The notes beneath the pieces were generated by a model. It was not told the origin of the DNA. It made no database searches and saw only the letters and a list, made by a program, of their open reading frames with translations. A stretch of 7,604 nt of DNA from Prevotellaceae bacterium. Lineage in GTDB: Bacteria; Bacteroidota; Bacteroidia; Bacteroidales; UBA932. Location: contig JAIROF010000200.1 in the NCBI GenBank assembly GCA_031257655.1, forward strand, positions 1-7,604, read 5' to 3'. Shown in pieces: positions 5,464 through 7,604 of this stretch; the stretch's first letter is position 1; the number at the start of each line of letters is the position of its first letter. The position numbers and the translations under genes were made by a program.

Positions 5464-6390
5464 TCTTCTGTATTTTTCGTCGCCTTCCAGCATTTTGAGG
5501 TAGCTGGCGTAGCGGCTTTGGCTAATGCCGCCACTCGCTACGGATTGCCGCACGGCGCAGCCGGGCTCGTGCGCGTGCGTGCAGCCGTTAAATCGGCACC
5601 CGCGTGAGGCCGCAAAAATTTCGCTAAAGTAGTGCGACAGCTCGCTTGGGTCAATATCCACCAACCCAAAGCCTTTTATGCCGGGGGTATCCACCACGTA
5701 GCTATTTTCTTCCACCTCCAGCATTTCGGAGAACGTGGTAGTGTGCCGCCCCTTGTTGTGGTACTCCGAAATTTCGCCAACGCGCAGCCCCAGCCGGGGG
5801 TTTAGCGCGTTTATCAAGCTCGACTTCCCCACGCCGGAGTTGCCGGAAAAAAGCGTTATTTTATTCGCCAAAAATGATTTAACAAGGCCAACATCATCCT
5901 TTACTTTAGCAGATATTTTGAGCGTTTGGTAGCCAATGGCGCCGTAAATTTCCGCCAAGTGCGCCGCCTCCTGCAGGCGGCGGGCGTCGTAGAGGTCTAC
6001 TTTGTTTACGACAATGCCGACCGGAATCCGGTATGCCTCTGCCGAAACCAAAAAGCGGTCGATAAACTCCGTGCTGGTACGCGGAAAGTCAACCGTAACC
6101 AGCAGAAAGGCCTGGTCGATGTTTGCCGCCACGATGTGCGCCTCCTTCGACAAGTTCGTCGCCCGACGGATGATGTAGTTACGGCGGGGCAGCAGCGCCG
6201 TTATCACCGGCGCAGCGCCGGGCTCGTAGCACACGGCGTCGCCCACCGCCAGCGGGTTGGTGGTGCGCGCATCGTTGAGGCGCAGCTTCCCGCGAATCCG
6301 GCACTCGTACACCCCGCCGGACTGCTTGTCCCGCACCGTATAAAGGCTTCCGGCAGCCTTGACCACCAGCCCGATTTTTTTATTGTCCAT
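5461..6390 (-). CDS. rsgA: Ribosome small-subunit-dependent GTPase RsgA
   Basis: A 309-residue circularly permuted GTPase that acts in late 30S ribosomal subunit maturation. An N-terminal OB-fold (about residues 1-70) is followed by the G domain in the permuted order typical of RsgA: G4 NKVD at 129-132, G5 SAK at 160-162, G1 GNSGVGKSS at 183-191, switch I/G2 KGRHTTT at 213-219, and G3 DTPG at 234-237. The C-terminal zinc finger is complete as C265-x4-C270-x-H272-x5-C278. All catalytic and metal-binding positions expected for the family are present and the length is normal. The ATG at 6390 is chosen because the upstream ATG at 6420 would put a perfect -7 promoter box inside the coding region and adds residues not seen in the family. 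It is divergent from xth. The stop overlaps a heptamer array. Confidence 0.95.
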   Translation of the reverse strand: MDNKKIGLVVKAAGSLYTVRDKQSGGVYECRIRGKLRLNDARTTNPLAVGDAVCYEPGAAPVITALLPRRNYIIRRATNLSKEAHIVAANIDQAFLLVTVDFPRTSTEFIDRFLVSAEAYRIPVGIVVNKVDLYDARRLQEAAHLAEIYGAIGYQTLKISAKVKDDVGLVKSFLANKITLFSGNSGVGKSSLINALNPRLGLRVGEISEYHNKGRHTTTFSEMLEVEENSYVVDTPGIKGFGLVDIDPSELSHYFSEIFAASRGCRFNGCTHAHEPGCAVRQSVASGGISQSRYASYLKMLEGDEKYRR

Positions 6391-6397
6391 AAATTTG

Positions 6398-6405
6398 TAC
6401 CTTTG
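6398..6405 (+). promoter_or_regulatory. Possible -7 element (TACCTTTG) toward xth
   Basis: A perfect TAnnTTTG match on the plus strand, 3 bp from the oppositely oriented rsgA -7 box. It would start transcription near 6411, leaving a leader of about 174 nt before the xth ATG, which is long. No closer -7 box for xth is visible, but use of this one is uncertain. Confidence 0.35.
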
Positions 6406-6408
6406 CCG

Positions 6409-6416
6409 CAAAGATA
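6409..6416 (-). promoter_or_regulatory. rsgA: Bacteroidota -7 promoter element (TATCTTTG) for rsgA
   Basis: The minus strand reads TATCTTTG, a perfect -7 match ending 19 bp upstream of the rsgA ATG, so the predicted leader is only about 13 nt. No clear -33 TTG is present. It supports ATG 6390 over ATG 6420 as the start. Confidence 0.55.
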
Positions 6417-6521
6417 GCATAAAATTCAGGCGGGTCGCCCTACCCTGCCGAAAAAATACGCCGCGCAGGGGAGCAGAAAAGAGGGATGCCGAAAAAGGGG
6501 CGGCAAAATCCGCAGCTTAAG

Positions 6522-6543
6522 GCAGCGAATTTGCAGCGAATTT
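6522..6543. repeat. Tandem 11-bp repeat (GCAGCGAATTT x2) upstream of xth
   Basis: GCAGCGAATTT occurs twice head to tail, with a weaker GCAGCTTAAG just before at 6512. The 11-bp period is close to one helical turn. It ends 41 bp before the xth ATG and would be within the leader if the 6398 promoter is used. It could be a protein-binding site or a chance duplication. Confidence 0.45.
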
Positions 6544-6584
6544 TAGGCCGCGAAAATAAAGTGACAGGAAACACAGAAAAAAAC

Positions 6585-7358
6585 ATGAAGCTAATTTCAT
6601 ACAACGTAAACGGCGTCAGGGCTGCCATGAGCAAAGACTTGGCGGGATGGCTCAAGGAGGCTAACGCCGATGTTATTTGCCTCCAAGAGATCAAAGCCGT
6701 TCGCGAGCAAATTGACGAGGCCGCATTTCGCGCCTTAGGCTACGAATACCTCTACTGGCATTCCGCCGAAAAGAAGGGCTACAGCGGCACGGCGGTGCTG
6801 TGCAAAGCGAAACCCCACAACGTGCAATTCGGCATGGGAATCGACGTTTACGACCGCGAGGGGCGCGTTGTCCGCGCCGACTTTGGCGCATTCACGCTCG
6901 TGTGCACCTACTTCCCGTCGGGCACCACCGGCAACGAGCGGCAGGCGTTCAAAATGCGCTATCTGGAAGATTTTACGCGCTACATCGTTGCGCTGCGCCG
7001 CGAAAAACCCAACTTGCTTATCACCGGCGACCTCAACATCTGCCACAAGCCTATCGACATCAACCACCCCGAAAAGCACGAAACGGTATCGGGATTTTTG
7101 CCCGAAGAGCGGGCGTGGTTCGACAGCTTTGTGGAGCTGGGGTTTGTGGATACGTTTCGCGTCTTTAACCAGAAGCCCGACCAGTACAGCTGGTGGAGCT
7201 TTCGCTCCGGCGCCCGCAGCAAAAACCTCGGCTGGCGCATCGACTACTTCCTGTGCACGGAATCGCTCAAAGCGCTGCTCCAAAGCGCAGAAATACACCC
7301 ATCGGCTGTGCACTCAGACCATTGCCCCGTTTCGGTAGAAATCAAGGTTAATGGTTAA
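6585..7358 (+). CDS. xth: Exodeoxyribonuclease III (class II AP endonuclease)
   Basis: A 257-residue exonuclease III of the endonuclease/exonuclease/phosphatase fold, which cleaves DNA at abasic sites and trims 3' blocked ends in base-excision repair. Active-site residues are all visible: N7 in SYNVNGVRA, E35 in CLQEIK, Y109 in TYFPSG, D149 and N151 in TGDLNICH, the WRIDYF motif with D220, and the C-terminal SDHCP with D245 and H246. Length is normal for the family. The frame is open upstream to 6486, but ATG 6585 gives the family-typical MKLISYNVNG start with an A-rich leader. The last three residues, VNG, and the stop TAA are encoded by GGTTAAT heptamers, so the repeat has replaced or extended the original C-terminus. 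It is divergent from rsgA. Confidence 0.95.
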   Translation: MKLISYNVNGVRAAMSKDLAGWLKEANADVICLQEIKAVREQIDEAAFRALGYEYLYWHSAEKKGYSGTAVLCKAKPHNVQFGMGIDVYDREGRVVRADFGAFTLVCTYFPSGTTGNERQAFKMRYLEDFTRYIVALRREKPNLLITGDLNICHKPIDINHPEKHETVSGFLPEERAWFDSFVELGFVDTFRVFNQKPDQYSWWSFRSGARSKNLGWRIDYFLCTESLKALLQSAEIHPSAVHSDHCPVSVEIKVNG

Positions 7359-7392
7359 TGGTTAACGGTTAATGGTTAATGGCGCAAGGCGC
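7346..7392 (+). repeat. Heptamer array overlapping the xth stop codon, with GCGC-AAG-GCGC cap
   Basis: Five tandem heptamers (GGTTAAT, with the third unit GGTTAAC) occupy 7346-7380. The xth stop TAA lies in the second unit (7356-7358). The array passes into GG and the mini-palindrome GCGC-AAG-GCGC (7382-7392). Unit, orientation and cap match the rsgA array. Confidence 0.85.
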
Positions 7393-7463
7393 GAAATTGG
7401 GCGTCAACTTTGTTTTTTCACACATATTAAGCGGTAACCTGCTGATATTCCCGCTAAAATGCG

Positions 7464-7471
7464 TAAATTTG
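7464..7471 (+). promoter_or_regulatory. Bacteroidota -7 promoter element (TAAATTTG) for the partial downstream gene
   Basis: TAAATTTG is a perfect TAnnTTTG match, 56 bp upstream of the ATG at 7528. The predicted start near 7477 falls within the adjacent palindrome at 7472-7486. No clear -33 TTG is seen. Confidence 0.5.
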
Positions 7472-7486
7472 TAGCGGTTTCCGCTA
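7472..7486. promoter_or_regulatory. Palindrome TAGCGG-TTT-CCGCTA, candidate operator
   Basis: A perfect 6-3-6 palindrome directly abuts the -7 box and spans the predicted transcription start. The same half-sites occur upstream as AGCGG (7430-7434) and CCGCT (7451-7455), flanking where the -33 region would be. The arrangement suggests a repressor site, perhaps for autoregulation of the gene that follows. Confidence 0.4.
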
Positions 7487-7527
7487 TCGGAAATTCCATA
7501 AACAGGTCGTATTTTACCTCTAATAGC

Positions 7528-7604
7528 ATGAGCCACCTTACGAATAAATCGGAGATGCTCAGCGGCGCGGCAACCCTGCTGAACGAAAAAGGGTTTTACC
7601 CTGC
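7528..7604 (+). CDS. 5' end of an unidentified gene, possibly a HEPN-domain protein (partial)
   Basis: An open frame begins at ATG 7528 and runs past the window edge; 25 residues are visible, starting MSHLTNKSEMLSGAATLL and continuing NEKGFYP. A helix ending in LLNEKGFYP resembles the first helix of HEPN-domain proteins, in which a similar segment precedes a conserved AVVHCAYY-like stretch, but too little is present for a firm call. The frame is supported by an upstream promoter-like box and palindrome. HEPN proteins are often the toxin half of HEPN-MNT pairs; the partner would lie outside the window. Confidence 0.45.
   Translation, partial: MSHLTNKSEMLSGAATLLNEKGFYP

Noticed and set aside
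6391..6420. N-terminal extension of RsgA from ATG 6420
   Set aside because: It would place a perfect -7 promoter box inside the coding sequence and is absent from the family.
6443..6470. CCCTGC/GCAGGG inverted repeat between rsgA and xth as a terminator
   Set aside because: The stem is only 6 bp with a 16-nt loop and no T-run, and it lies between divergent promoters where no terminator is expected.
6486..6584. N-terminal extension of Xth from ATG 6486
   Set aside because: The 33 extra residues are not seen in exonuclease III proteins, which begin at the MKLISYN-type sequence found at 6585.

Overview
The window reads as a chromosomal segment of a member of the Bacteroidota, probably Bacteroidales. 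Two things point there. Several gene starts are preceded by perfect copies of the Bacteroidota -7 promoter element TAnnTTTG (near 1139, 3189, 3242, 6398, 6409 and 7464), with A/T-rich leaders and hardly any Shine-Dalgarno sequence. The proteins also belong to families in the form they take in this phylum (DUF6922 with AbiEii, an RlhA-type U32 protein, a GT9 transferase with a C-terminal cysteine cluster, and a small membrane protein often misnamed 6-phosphogluconate dehydrogenase). This is inference from sequence reading; no database search was run.

Layout. 1-155: AT-rich, no gene. 156-1087 (minus): an AbiE-like pair, with a small DUF6922-type protein translationally coupled (ATGA overlap) to a downstream AbiEii-type nucleotidyltransferase. 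1088-1302: their promoter region plus two tandem hairpin repeats. 1303-3126 (minus): rlhA, a U32-family 23S rRNA C2501 hydroxylation protein, most likely started at an unusual TTG. 3127-3464: divergent intergenic region with a promoter facing each way, paired palindromes and a 131-bp inverted-repeat element flanked by TTAAA. 3465-4952 (plus): a GT9 (heptosyltransferase-like) gene followed by a small membrane protein gene. 4953-5460: no real gene, but a 302-bp element of nested hairpins bounded by perfect 22-bp inverted repeats. 5461-6390 (minus): rsgA. 6391-6584: divergent promoter region. 6585-7358 (plus): xth (exonuclease III). 7464-7604: a promoter with a palindrome over its predicted start site, and the first 25 codons of a gene that runs off the window.

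The conserved genes are housekeeping: rRNA modification (RlhA), 30S subunit maturation (RsgA), base-excision repair (Xth) and cell-envelope sugar transfer (GT9). The accessory content is the AbiE-like pair and the repeats. The most unusual signal is a module seen at the 3' ends of three unrelated genes (rlhA, rsgA, xth). A tandem heptanucleotide array overlaps the stop codon and is capped by a mini-hairpin of the form GCGC-RAK-GCGC. The heptamer differs (GAAAGTG at rlhA, GGTTAAT/GGTTAAC at rsgA and xth), but the position, orientation and cap are kept. The second is the mirror-symmetric 302-bp hairpin element between the convergent membrane-protein gene and rsgA.
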